Of a DNA stretch of 14,235 nucleotides, positions 7,328 to 14,235 are shown in pieces. A program made the translations under genes and the position numbers. Origin of the DNA: Gemmatimonadales bacterium UBA7835 (GTDB taxonomy: Bacteria; Gemmatimonadota; Gemmatimonadetes; Longimicrobiales; Gaopeijiaceae); the NCBI GenBank assembly GCA_002500925.1, contig DLTN01000042.1:1-14235 (forward strand), in the 5' to 3' direction. Each line of letters starts with the position of its first letter. The first letter of the stretch is position 1. Under the pieces are notes generated by a model that ran no database searches, was not told the origin of the DNA, and saw nothing but the letters and a program-made list of their open reading frames with translations.

Positions 7328-8646
7328 GATCACAGTTCATTGTCGTTCTCGTGAGTATCCTGGCGGCTGCGTGCTCCTATCAAAACGTCTTACACAACGC
7401 AAATAACCTTTTTCTTCGGGGAGAAAGCGCTCGCCTGTCTGGACGAGATTCACTCGCTTCCGAGCGCTACACGGAAGTCGTTAGAAAGACAGGTGAAGCG
7501 CTGCGCGACCGGCCTCAGGGTGAATGGGCGAATGAGGCACTCGTTCTTCACGGTAGAGCCCGGCTTCGATTGGGTGAGCTTCGGGAAGCTCAGGCGGCGC
7601 TTGCAGACGCCGTTCGATTGAATTCCCCCGAAAGCGACGAAGCTCGAGTATATCTTGCTGCTGTTAAGGCAGAAATCGGTGATGTGAGCTCGGCGCTAGC
7701 GGGGGTGAATCGCGCGCTTTCGGGGACGCTTGAGGATCTCCCGAGATTTGAGGCGCACTTTCTCCGGGGACGCCTGTTGCTTGAGAGGGGTATGTTTCAA
7801 CAGGCCGGTTGGGACCTAGATCGGGCTTCTGAGGCTGGTCTTGGGATGAGGGCGGAGGCTGATCTTGAAGTGCTGCGCTGGTCAATTGTCCATCGAGAGG
7901 AGCAGAGCGCCCGTGACGCTATAGATGTTCTGATGGGAAATCCTCGTGCGGGTGGTCGGATGGAGACCATGGGACGACTCGTTAATCAGGCGGCTGAGAT
8001 CTGGGGGCAGGAGCAAGTTGCTCATATGCTGGAAGGAGTTGACGGCTCTGAGTGGGACCGTGTCGCCCGTGGTAGGATGGCACTCGTAAGAGCACGCATG
8101 CTCAGTGAAGCGGGGGATACGTCGGCTGCTCGGACTCAAGCAACGGATGTGGCATCGGGTCTAGGAAGACCGTCCGTCGATGCGAGGCTGCTCCTCGCTC
8201 AATGGCAGCTCCAACGAGCCAGGGATTTGGAGACTGTATATGGCGTTCGAGTACTTTTGCTTCCGGTGGGTCGAGACGGCCGTGCAGGTGCACAGGTCGA
8301 GGCCATCAATATGATGGAATCGCTAACTGATTTGGGGTATGAGCAACCCTTAGCCTTCTTTGCGGCGGCTGAACTGGCCCGTGATCGGTTGGGAGCAGAG
8401 TATGTCGCACGGGGCCTTTTCATAGCATACGCCGCTGCCGCTCCATATGAGCCTTGGTCGCAGAAGGCTTTGCTAGCAGCCCTCAATATCACACCGGATC
8501 CAGCTGACCGAGCGTGGCTCAAGGAACGACTGGAGACTAACCCCAACAGCCCTTACGTTTTGGCGGCATCCGGTGGCCCCTCCGCCGGGTACCAACAGCT
8601 TGAGGAGGAACTGGACTTGCGACTCAGAGCGCTGACCCAGCGGTGA
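7324..8646 (+). CDS. TPR-like repeat lipoprotein
   Basis: A 440-residue protein of no named family that I recognise. A short signal sequence ends in SILAAAC, giving a plausible lipidated cysteine at about residue 17, although Ala at -3 is not the classic Leu. The mature part is rich in Ala, Leu, Arg and Glu helices. Pairs of helices spaced about 34 residues apart at about 40-190 (for example ALVLHGRARLRLGELREAQA and AHFLRGRLLLERGMFQQAG) look like tetratricopeptide repeats; the rest is helical and repeat-like but weaker. It is probably an outer- or inner-membrane-anchored scaffold in the periplasm. The TTG start at 7324 overlaps the amidase stop and has GAGAGG 5 nt upstream. Its place directly after a secreted amidase suggests an envelope role, perhaps regulating or positioning that enzyme, which is inference. 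Confidence 0.8.
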   Translation: MRSQFIVVLVSILAAACSYQNVLHNANNLFLRGESARLSGRDSLASERYTEVVRKTGEALRDRPQGEWANEALVLHGRARLRLGELREAQAALADAVRLNSPESDEARVYLAAVKAEIGDVSSALAGVNRALSGTLEDLPRFEAHFLRGRLLLERGMFQQAGWDLDRASEAGLGMRAEADLEVLRWSIVHREEQSARDAIDVLMGNPRAGGRMETMGRLVNQAAEIWGQEQVAHMLEGVDGSEWDRVARGRMALVRARMLSEAGDTSAARTQATDVASGLGRPSVDARLLLAQWQLQRARDLETVYGVRVLLLPVGRDGRAGAQVEAINMMESLTDLGYEQPLAFFAAAELARDRLGAEYVARGLFIAYAAAAPYEPWSQKALLAALNITPDPADRAWLKERLETNPNSPYVLAASGGPSAGYQQLEEELDLRLRALTQR

Positions 8647-9566
8647 AACTTTCGATCCAAGCTTTTGGCGTCGACTTCCAAAATCCCGTTCTGCTAGCTG
8701 CGGGCACGTGCGGCTTTGGTATGGAGCTGGTCGATGTGCTTGATATTGAGGCACTAGGTGGCTTCGTAACGAAATCAATCACACTTGAGGCACGACTAGG
8801 GAACCCGGCCCCTCGTGTTGCAGAATTCGAATCCGGCATGATCAACTCGGTCGGTTTGGCCAACCCTGGGCTAGCGCGGGCTCGATCGGAAAAGCTGCCG
8901 TGGATTGCTGCGAATGTTCGTCGAGCAAAGGTTCTCGTGAGTGTTGCCGGTCACACCGTTGAGGAATACTTCCAACTGATAGAGGGGCTCGACGAAGCAG
9001 ACGGTTTTGCGGGCTTTGAGATAAATCTCTCATGCCCTAACGATGCCCGCCGTGACGGGGTGCCATTCGCTCTAGATCTGGACGCGGTCAGCAAGATCAT
9101 CGCTGGTTGTCGTGAACGCACCGGCCGTCCGATCTCCGCGAAGCTTGCGCCGAATGACCCGCGGCTACCCCAGACGATAAAGAGAGCGGAGGAGGCTGGT
9201 GCCAATGCCATCACCCTAGTTAACACTGCTCCAGGTCTTCTGCTGGATCCAGACTCCGGGCAGGCACGCTTGGGACAGGGAGCCGGGGGGGTTAGCGGGC
9301 CCGCACTTTTCCCGATGGGGATTCGTGCGGTGAAAGAGGCTCGCGCTGTAAGCAGCCTGCCGATACTAGGCGTAGGAGGTGTGCTTTCAGTGTCTGATGC
9401 GGTCGCGTATCGCAGAGTCGGTGCAGATCTGATTCAGATGGGCACAGCAACTTTTGCTGCCCCCAGGGCAGCAGAGGATTTGATTTCCGGCCTGATGCGA
9501 TGGGGTAAAGAGTCTGACGTATGTTCGTGGAGTGAGTTAGGTAGGATGGAGGACTTAGAAGCGTGA
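8643..9566 (+). CDS. pyrD: Dihydroorotate dehydrogenase, class 1B-like
   Basis: FMN enzyme that oxidises dihydroorotate to orotate, the fourth step of pyrimidine synthesis. At 307 residues it has the length of class 1 enzymes and no N-terminal membrane extension of class 2. Lys44 (GGFVTKSIT), Asn68 (GMINSVGL), Lys167 (AKLAP) and Asn194 (VNTAPG) are in place, and NLSCPND carries Cys131, the catalytic base of class 1 rather than the serine of class 2. GGVSGPAL and ILGVGGV bind FMN phosphate. The sequence style fits class 1B, which normally pairs with the iron-sulfur/FAD subunit PyrK to use NAD; no pyrK is present in the window. The GTG start at 8643 overlaps the lipoprotein stop (GTGA) and has no clear Shine-Dalgarno sequence, so coupling is likely. 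Confidence 0.95.
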   Translation: MKLSIQAFGVDFQNPVLLAAGTCGFGMELVDVLDIEALGGFVTKSITLEARLGNPAPRVAEFESGMINSVGLANPGLARARSEKLPWIAANVRRAKVLVSVAGHTVEEYFQLIEGLDEADGFAGFEINLSCPNDARRDGVPFALDLDAVSKIIAGCRERTGRPISAKLAPNDPRLPQTIKRAEEAGANAITLVNTAPGLLLDPDSGQARLGQGAGGVSGPALFPMGIRAVKEARAVSSLPILGVGGVLSVSDAVAYRRVGADLIQMGTATFAAPRAAEDLISGLMRWGKESDVCSWSELGRMEDLEA

Positions 9567-10252
9567 ATCGAGTGATCATTCCGCTGGATGTGCCTTCAGT
9601 CTCTGATGCGTTCGCATTGGTTGATCGGTTGGGAGATGAGGCTGACTTCTACAAGGTTGGCTTCGAGTTGTACACGCGAGGTGGGCTAGAGGTGGTGCGC
9701 GAATTAGTCTCCCGAGAGAAGCGCGTTTTTCTCGACATTAAGCTTCACGATATTCCGAATACTGTCGCGCGAGCTGTTGAGGCGGCTTCGGATCTCGGTG
9801 TAGATCTGTTAACGCTTCATGCGTCGGGTGGCCAACGAATGATGGCAGCTGCAGCAGAAGCTCGCTCCAGTCATCTCAAGCTGCTGGGGGTGACAGTGCT
9901 CACATCTATGACCACAGATGAGATGGCTTCCGCATGGGGACGCGAAATATCTTCGGTCCGCGATGAAGTGTTCCGGTTAGCGAATCTAGGTAAGGAGGCT
10001 GGCTTGGATGGGATTGTTTCCTCGGCACTCGAAGCGAGCTGGATCAGGCAAAAAATTGGTCCGCGCTTCTTGATTGTGACGCCGGGTATCCGTCCCGCCG
10101 GATCTGACTCTGACGACCAGAATCGGGTTGCGACACCTAGGGAAGCGGTCCAAAGCGGTGCTGATTTTCTCGTCATCGGACGCCCTATCACACAGGCAGA
10201 TGATCCATCTGCAGCCTTTGCAGCGGTGCTAAAAGAAATCGAAGAAGCTTAA
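9563..10252 (+). CDS. pyrF: Orotidine 5'-phosphate decarboxylase
   Basis: Last step of UMP synthesis: decarboxylates OMP. The 229-residue length matches the short bacterial form. Asp9 (PLDVPS) and Lys31 (YKVGFE) bind substrate; the catalytic charge network is in FLDIKLHDIPNT (Asp58, Lys60, Asp63). TPGIRP (172-177) and VIGRPIT (204-210, Arg207) close the phosphate site. The GTG start at 9563 overlaps the pyrD stop (GTGA), with GGAGG at 9548-9552 giving 10-nt spacing. Two consecutive pyrimidine enzymes joined by overlap mean they are made together; pyrE is not visible here. Confidence 0.97.
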   Translation: MNRVIIPLDVPSVSDAFALVDRLGDEADFYKVGFELYTRGGLEVVRELVSREKRVFLDIKLHDIPNTVARAVEAASDLGVDLLTLHASGGQRMMAAAAEARSSHLKLLGVTVLTSMTTDEMASAWGREISSVRDEVFRLANLGKEAGLDGIVSSALEASWIRQKIGPRFLIVTPGIRPAGSDSDDQNRVATPREAVQSGADFLVIGRPITQADDPSAAFAAVLKEIEEA

Positions 10253-10283
10253 CTTCGGTTCTGACGACCTCTGTTCTTCATTT

Positions 10284-10319
10284 AATGCTCCGGCGATCGT
10301 TTAAGTGATCGATCGGATC
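10284..10319 (+). promoter_or_regulatory. cysS leader with GATC cluster and small hairpin
   Basis: The 84-bp gap between pyrF and cysS contains four GATC words within 25 bp (10295, 10307, 10311, 10316). CGATCG at 10294-10299 can pair with CGATCG at 10310-10315 around a 10-nt loop, ending about 21 nt before the cysS ATG. No T-run follows, so this is not a standard terminator. Whether the gap holds a cysS promoter is unclear; TTTAAT at 10281-10286 could be a -10 box but no good -35 partner is visible. Regulatory function is unproven. Confidence 0.3.
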
Positions 10320-10336
10320 CTAGACAACGACGACCG

Positions 10337-11770
10337 ATGACGCTGAAGGTCTACAATACTGCCGCACGCTCCCTGCAAGAATTCGTTCCACTTCGGGAAG
10401 GCGAGGTTCGTGTCTACGCATGTGGGCCGACCATCTACAATCATGCGCACATAGGGAACTTTCGGACCTTTCTCTTCTTCGATCTCGTTCATCGCCACCT
10501 AGAATACAGCGGTTACGGTGTGCAGTTCGTAATGAACCTGACTGACGTAGACGATAAAGTGATTCAGGCGGCTCATGAGGCCGGTAGCACTATTGAAGAG
10601 CACACGAAGCCTTTTGGAGACACGTTCCTTGCAGATTGTGTGTCGCTAGGCGTTTGGACTGTTGATAGCTATCCGAGGGCGACCATGCACATCGAACAAA
10701 TGGTCGAATTCATTGAACGGCTGGTCGACAAGGGGCACGCCTATTCTGCGGAAGACGGTGCGGTCTATTTCTCAATTGAGAGTTTCCCGGAGTATGGAAA
10801 ACTGAAAGGGATCGACACCTCGACTCTGATAGCGGGAGCTCGGGTGGAGCATGATGAGTATGACAAAGAAGACGCCCGTGATTTTGCTCTATGGAAGGCC
10901 GCTACTGAAGAAGACGAGGAAGTCGGCGCCGCGTGGGACTCGCCCTGGGGGCGCGGCCGTCCGGGTTGGCATCTTGAGTGCTCAGTGATGAGTACGATGC
11001 AGCTGGGAGACACTCTGGACATGCACCTCGGCGGGGAAGATTTGGTTTTCCCTCACCACGAGAATGAGATAGCCCAATCGGAATGCGCGACGGGTCACCC
11101 CTTCGTCAGGTACTGGATGCACGTGAAGCACCTTTTCGTAGAGGGGCGAAAGATGTCTAAGTCTCTCGGAAACTTCATCAGGGTCCGTGAGTTGCTTGAA
11201 GAAGGGTACGACCCCGCAGCAATCAGGCATTTGCTCATTTCCTCTCACTACCGTGGTGAGTTGAATTTTACTCGGGCCGGACTCAAGGCTTCGGGTGTGG
11301 CGGTTCAGCGCTTAATGGACTTCGAAGCTCGGTTATCTCAACTCGAGACAGCCGATGATGCCGAGGAGTCGGCACTCCCCGGTTTGGCGGAAAAAGTCGT
11401 GTTGGATTTCCGCAGCACAATGGACGATGATTTCAACTCCGCTGGTGCCCTGGGCGTTTTGTTCGGCTTTGTGACGAAGGTCAATGCGGAGTTGGATGCG
11501 AAAGGAAGAGTTAGCACTTCTGATCGGGATTTGGCCCTTGGGGCGCTGCGATCTATGGATACAGTGCTTGGCTTGCTTGAAGTAGCGCAGGCGTCACGTG
11601 TCATAGACGATGACCTGTCATCCTGGGTAGAGAGAATGATTGAGGAACGAGCACAAGCTCGGGCTTCGAAAGATTTTGCTCGGGCAGACGAGATCCGCGA
11701 AGAGTTGTCCGCGAAGAATATCGTGCTCGAGGATAGTGCAGAGGGGACGCGCTGGAAGGTGGTCAATTAG
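10337..11770 (+). CDS. cysS: Cysteinyl-tRNA synthetase
   Basis: Class Ia aminoacyl-tRNA synthetase that charges tRNA-Cys. The 477-residue length is normal. The adenylate-forming HIGH motif appears as HIGN (38-41) within ACGPTIYNHAHIGN, and KMSKS is at 272-276. The zinc site that selects cysteine is complete: Cys29, Cys215 (WHLECS), His240 and Glu244 (PHHENE). DALR and anticodon-binding helices fill about 310-477. The ATG at 10337 matches the family N-terminus (LKVYNT), but no Shine-Dalgarno sequence is visible. It lies 84 bp after pyrF, so it may be read through from the pyr genes or have its own promoter. Confidence 0.97.
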   Translation: MTLKVYNTAARSLQEFVPLREGEVRVYACGPTIYNHAHIGNFRTFLFFDLVHRHLEYSGYGVQFVMNLTDVDDKVIQAAHEAGSTIEEHTKPFGDTFLADCVSLGVWTVDSYPRATMHIEQMVEFIERLVDKGHAYSAEDGAVYFSIESFPEYGKLKGIDTSTLIAGARVEHDEYDKEDARDFALWKAATEEDEEVGAAWDSPWGRGRPGWHLECSVMSTMQLGDTLDMHLGGEDLVFPHHENEIAQSECATGHPFVRYWMHVKHLFVEGRKMSKSLGNFIRVRELLEEGYDPAAIRHLLISSHYRGELNFTRAGLKASGVAVQRLMDFEARLSQLETADDAEESALPGLAEKVVLDFRSTMDDDFNSAGALGVLFGFVTKVNAELDAKGRVSTSDRDLALGALRSMDTVLGLLEVAQASRVIDDDLSSWVERMIEERAQARASKDFARADEIREELSAKNIVLEDSAEGTRWKVVN

Positions 11771-11867
11771 GGTGCCAGAGCCGGGGTATCTGCAGGACGG
11801 TTGGATTGAAGCCACAACTGCTTAGCAGTACCGCGATGCGCCTACCTTCATAACTTATGTGCTCCGT

Positions 11868-11940
11868 GCTGGCGTAGCTCAACTGGTAGAGCAGCTGATT
11901 TGTAATCAGCAGGTTGGGGGTTCAAGTCCCTTCGCCAGCT
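11868..11940 (+). tRNA. tRNA-Thr (anticodon TGT)
   Basis: A 73-nt cloverleaf without an encoded CCA. The acceptor stem is GCTGGCG (11868-11874) with CGCCAGC (11933-11939), all Watson-Crick. The D stem is GCTC/GAGC. The anticodon stem GCTGA (11894-11898)/TCAGC closes the loop TTTGTAA, with anticodon TGT at 11901-11903 reading ACA and, by wobble, other Thr codons. The T arm GGGGG-TTCAAGT-CCCTT has two G-U pairs. Pairs G1-C72 and C2-G71, known threonine identity elements in E. coli, are kept. The discriminator base is T rather than the usual bacterial A. It stands alone between cysS and a lipoprotein gene; a T-rich run follows the 3' end. No convincing promoter boxes are visible just upstream. 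Confidence 0.96.
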
Positions 11941-12001
11941 TTTTGGGTGTTTTAGGTTCTCGGTAAATTCCGTTTTTTCTGGTAAAACGTAAAAGACTGC
12001 T

Positions 12002-13426
12002 ATGGGTATTGAGGTGAAGTTTCCGTTGCGCCCACTCTCGCTCCTTGTGTGCTCTACTGCACTTGTTTTCTGGGGTTGCCAAGATCAAGAGCCGGTCCTC
12101 CCTCCATTTGAAGCTCCTGCTCCTGCACTCTCAGTACTTTCGGTAGACGGTGGGGAAGCCCTGAACCCAGCATTTTCGCCCGAGATCAACAGGTACTCAG
12201 TGGTTGCATCGGACAGCGCGGGGGAAAACTTGACAATCGTCGCTCTGGGTGAGGCCGGGCTTGAGATCACCGTCGAGGGCGAGTCGGTGTCACTTATGGA
12301 GCCTTTTTCGCGTCAGGTGTCACCCGGATCAACTATTGAGATATTGGTGCGAAATCAGAATGGATCTGTTCGCACATACACCATCGAGTATTTGCCGAGC
12401 GATTTCCCTCGTCTTCGAACTGAATCGAACCGTGAGGCTCCGAGTTCAGGCTTGACGTATATCACTCTATCCGAATGGCTTATTGTCATTGATGACAATG
12501 GTGTACCTGTGTTCTACAAGCGAGAGAGCAATAGAGTAACGGACTTCAAGCTTCATCCTTCCGGGGAGCGGTCATACGCAGTTCGAACCGGTTATCTAAG
12601 CGATTTCGGTATGAACGATCACGAAATCGTGGTGCTGGATGCAGATTTTGAGGAAATTGATAGGGTGACGACGATCGGGCTGAACCAGACGGACAACCAC
12701 GACTTTCTGATCCGAGAGAATGGGAATTACGTCTTGTTGTCTTACCATGGAGAGACGAGGGATCTGACCGATTATGGCGGAGGTCCAGCAGACCCTGTGA
12801 TAGAGTCTGTAATGCAGGAAATCACAAGAGATCGGGAGCTTGTGTTCCAATGGCGCAGCTGGCCGGAAATTCCGTGGAGCGAAAGGCTGCGAGATAAGGC
12901 TGAATATGCCCATGTTAACTCGGTATTCGAGACGCCGGATGGGGATTTTATCCTATCACTCCGGAGAGTTAGTCAGGTGGTCAAGGTCGACCGATCGACC
13001 GGACAAGTGGCTTGGAAGCTTGGCGGTATGTCTAATGAGTTTGAGTTCAAGGCCGACCCTTTCAGCAATATCTGTGCTCAACACACCGCGTCTCTCCTCC
13101 CTGGAGGGCGGTTATTGCTATTCGATAACGGACAGTTGTGCTGGCCTATTGAACCCAGTCGGGGCGACTTGACCAGAGTAGTGGAGTACGATTTGGATGA
13201 GGAAGCTATGACAGCAACCATGGTTTGGAGTTATTCACGTCCAGATACATACTCACGGTCGATGGGTTCTTCACAACGGCTCTCGAATGGCAACACCTTA
13301 ATCAGTTGGGGTAATCGTCCTACGGTTACGGCGACGGAGGTGAATGCTCAGGGTGAAGTGGTTTGGGAGTTGTTCGCTAATTCAGAGAAGCCTTGGACCT
13401 ACAGGGCGTTCAGGGCTGAGCGATAG
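12002..13426 (+). CDS. Arylsulfotransferase-like lipoprotein with cadherin-like domain
   Basis: A 474-residue exported protein. A signal sequence ends in LVFWGC, giving a likely lipidated Cys26, followed by a proline-rich spacer. Residues about 42-132 look like the cadherin-like beta-sandwich domain (FSPEINRYSV and NGSVRTYTIEYLP are typical). Residues about 150-474 resemble the arylsulfotransferase (ASST) beta-propeller: NHDFLI (His233), EYAHVNSV (His304), LSLRRVSQV (Arg321), AWKLGG, AQHTASLLPGGRLLLFDNG (His361) and LSNGNTLISWG. By recalled alignment, His233, His304, Arg321 and His361 correspond to the His/His/Arg/His active site of E. coli ASST, with His361 as the sulfo-histidine; this needs a real alignment. 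ASST moves sulfate between phenolic compounds without PAPS. No dsbL/dsbI-like partners are visible. The ATG at 12002 is chosen; GTG at 12014 is an alternative. The true substrate is unknown. Confidence 0.82.
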   Translation: MGIEVKFPLRPLSLLVCSTALVFWGCQDQEPVLPPFEAPAPALSVLSVDGGEALNPAFSPEINRYSVVASDSAGENLTIVALGEAGLEITVEGESVSLMEPFSRQVSPGSTIEILVRNQNGSVRTYTIEYLPSDFPRLRTESNREAPSSGLTYITLSEWLIVIDDNGVPVFYKRESNRVTDFKLHPSGERSYAVRTGYLSDFGMNDHEIVVLDADFEEIDRVTTIGLNQTDNHDFLIRENGNYVLLSYHGETRDLTDYGGGPADPVIESVMQEITRDRELVFQWRSWPEIPWSERLRDKAEYAHVNSVFETPDGDFILSLRRVSQVVKVDRSTGQVAWKLGGMSNEFEFKADPFSNICAQHTASLLPGGRLLLFDNGQLCWPIEPSRGDLTRVVEYDLDEEAMTATMVWSYSRPDTYSRSMGSSQRLSNGNTLISWGNRPTVTATEVNAQGEVVWELFANSEKPWTYRAFRAER

Positions 13427-13440
13427 CGTAGCAGGGATCT

Positions 13441-13510
13441 CTCAGTCTCGGTCCCAGTAGCGTTAGTCGGAGTGCCGCACTGTTACGAATCGGTAGGGAT
13501 CGAGACTGAG
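13441..13510. repeat. 15-bp inverted repeat with 40-nt loop
   Basis: CTCAGTCTCG (13441-13450) pairs perfectly with CGAGACTGAG (13501-13510). The stem continues inward with gtccc (13451-13455) against gggat (13496-13500) through one G-T wobble, making 15 bp. The 40-nt loop contains a smaller hairpin, AGTG-CCG-CACT (13471-13481). It lies 14 bp after the ASST-like gene. No T-run follows on either strand, so it is not a standard intrinsic terminator; it might be a factor-assisted terminator, an mRNA 3'-end stabiliser, or a protein-binding or mobile-element remnant. Confidence 0.65.
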
Positions 13511-13573
13511 TGGACACGCTTCGTTGTGCTCATAGGTTGCGGATATGTGAGGCGCTGCTGCAGAATTGGGACC

Positions 13574-14235
13574 ATGAGAAAAAAAATTGGGCAGGCCGTG
13601 TCTCTCTTTGATGCAACCCAAAAGATCCTTTGGACGGTCGCCGTTGGATCACCTCTAGTGGCTGCTGTCTGGTGGCTGCTGTGGGTCCCGCCTGAAGACG
13701 GCTCGTCCCTCGTTTCCTTGGTCCCCTTTGTAGCTGCCGGCCTCTTCCTTTTTTGTGGTATGATCCTGACTTTTCGCCAACGAGCGCAAGTAAGAGGTCA
13801 TTCGAAGGGGCTCGCAAACTTAGCTCGCGAAATGGGGTGGAGCTTTTCTGACGAGGATAACTATCTACGCTCGAATCTTTGGGGTTTTGAGCTATCCAAA
13901 GAGGCATACGGGCGGGTTGGCCGAGAAATCGCGGATGTCTTAGACCCGGGGTCTGGGAAACTCGAATCTGGTCAGGAGTATGAGGTAAGGATGTTCCGCT
14001 TTTGGCAGAACCAAGAACAAAATGATTCAGCCACGTTCAGCCCCATGAACACGAAATCCGGGGAGATGGCTGCGCAAACTGTGATTTGGTTTCGTTCACC
14101 CCAACTGAGCTTGCCCGGTTTTGTCATGCGCCCGGAACACGTATTCCATAAAATCGGCAGTGCCTTCGGATACCAGGACATAGACTTCGAGTCGAATCGA
14201 ACAGCTGCTGATTTCTCTAAGAAATATCTACTTCG
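13574..14235 (+). CDS. Unknown two-helix membrane protein, 3' end outside window
   Basis: An open frame from ATG 13574 to the window end (220 codons, no stop). The short cytoplasmic N-terminus MRKKIGQAV is followed by two hydrophobic segments at about 18-38 (ILWTVAVGSPLVAAVWWLLW) and 45-66 (LVSLVPFVAAGLFLFCGMIL). The rest is soluble, with mixed alpha and beta character, and includes PGFVMRPEHVFHKIG and FGYQDIDFES near the visible end. I have seen similar short motifs in uncharacterised bacterial proteins but know no named family or function. By the positive-inside rule both ends are probably cytoplasmic. The ATG has a run of eight A from codon 2; an in-frame GTG at 13547 is an alternative start. 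No strong Shine-Dalgarno sequence is visible. It is separated from the ASST-like gene by 147 bp that contain the large inverted repeat. Confidence 0.7.
   Translation, partial: MRKKIGQAVSLFDATQKILWTVAVGSPLVAAVWWLLWVPPEDGSSLVSLVPFVAAGLFLFCGMILTFRQRAQVRGHSKGLANLAREMGWSFSDEDNYLRSNLWGFELSKEAYGRVGREIADVLDPGSGKLESGQEYEVRMFRFWQNQEQNDSATFSPMNTKSGEMAAQTVIWFRSPQLSLPGFVMRPEHVFHKIGSAFGYQDIDFESNRTAADFSKKYLL

Noticed and set aside
10240..10257. CGAAG/CTTCG hairpin over the pyrF stop, considered as a terminator
   Set aside because: Weak 5-bp stem with an 8-nt loop and no T-run.
11817..11829. ACTGC-TTA-GCAGT hairpin between cysS and tRNA-Thr, considered as a terminator
   Set aside because: Only 5 bp and no following T-run.
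11921..11940. tRNA-Thr 3' end as an integration site for a mobile element
   Set aside because: No integrase and no direct repeat of the tRNA end downstream; the 7-8 base matches (near 805 and 13775) look like chance.

Overview
The window is a compact stretch of a bacterial chromosome, moderately GC-rich by eye, almost all of it core housekeeping genes. The lipoprotein-type signal peptides, a periplasmic-type amidase with a signal sequence and a periplasmic-type arylsulfotransferase-like lipoprotein suggest a diderm (Gram-negative-type) cell. The mix of RNase D, a class 1B-like PyrD, a short Pgi and GTG/TTG starts would fit something like Gemmatimonadota or a related uncultured phylum, but that is a guess from gene style, not a demonstrated affiliation.

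Layout. Left: rnd (RNase D) on the minus strand, divergent from a plus-strand glycolytic cluster: pyk (pyruvate kinase), a PhnP-like metallo-beta-lactamase-fold hydrolase and pgi (glucose-6-phosphate isomerase). The hydrolase and pgi overlap by 4 bp. Centre: after a 92-bp gap comes a tight run at 5060-10252: a YtxH-type membrane-anchored coiled-coil protein, smpB (trans-translation), an N-acetylmuramoyl-L-alanine amidase, a repeat-containing lipoprotein, pyrD and pyrF. From smpB to pyrF every junction is a 4-bp GTGA or TTGA overlap, which argues for one translationally coupled operon joining ribosome rescue, envelope remodelling and pyrimidine synthesis. Then cysS follows after an 84-bp leader rich in GATC. 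Right: a tRNA-Thr(TGT), an arylsulfotransferase-like lipoprotein with an N-terminal cadherin-like beta-sandwich domain, a strong 15-bp inverted repeat, and the 5' part of a two-helix membrane protein of unknown family that runs off the window end.

The genes look intact, with catalytic residues in place. I see no insertion sequence, CRISPR array, phage gene, toxin-antitoxin pair or defence system. No intergenic stretch exceeds 150 bp. The items most worth a second look are the large hairpin at 13441-13510, the conflict over the rnd start against a 30-bp divergent spacer, the arylsulfotransferase-like lipoprotein beside an unrecognised membrane protein, and the coupled smpB-amidase-lipoprotein-pyrD-pyrF operon. 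I do not see convincing evidence of a new multi-gene system.
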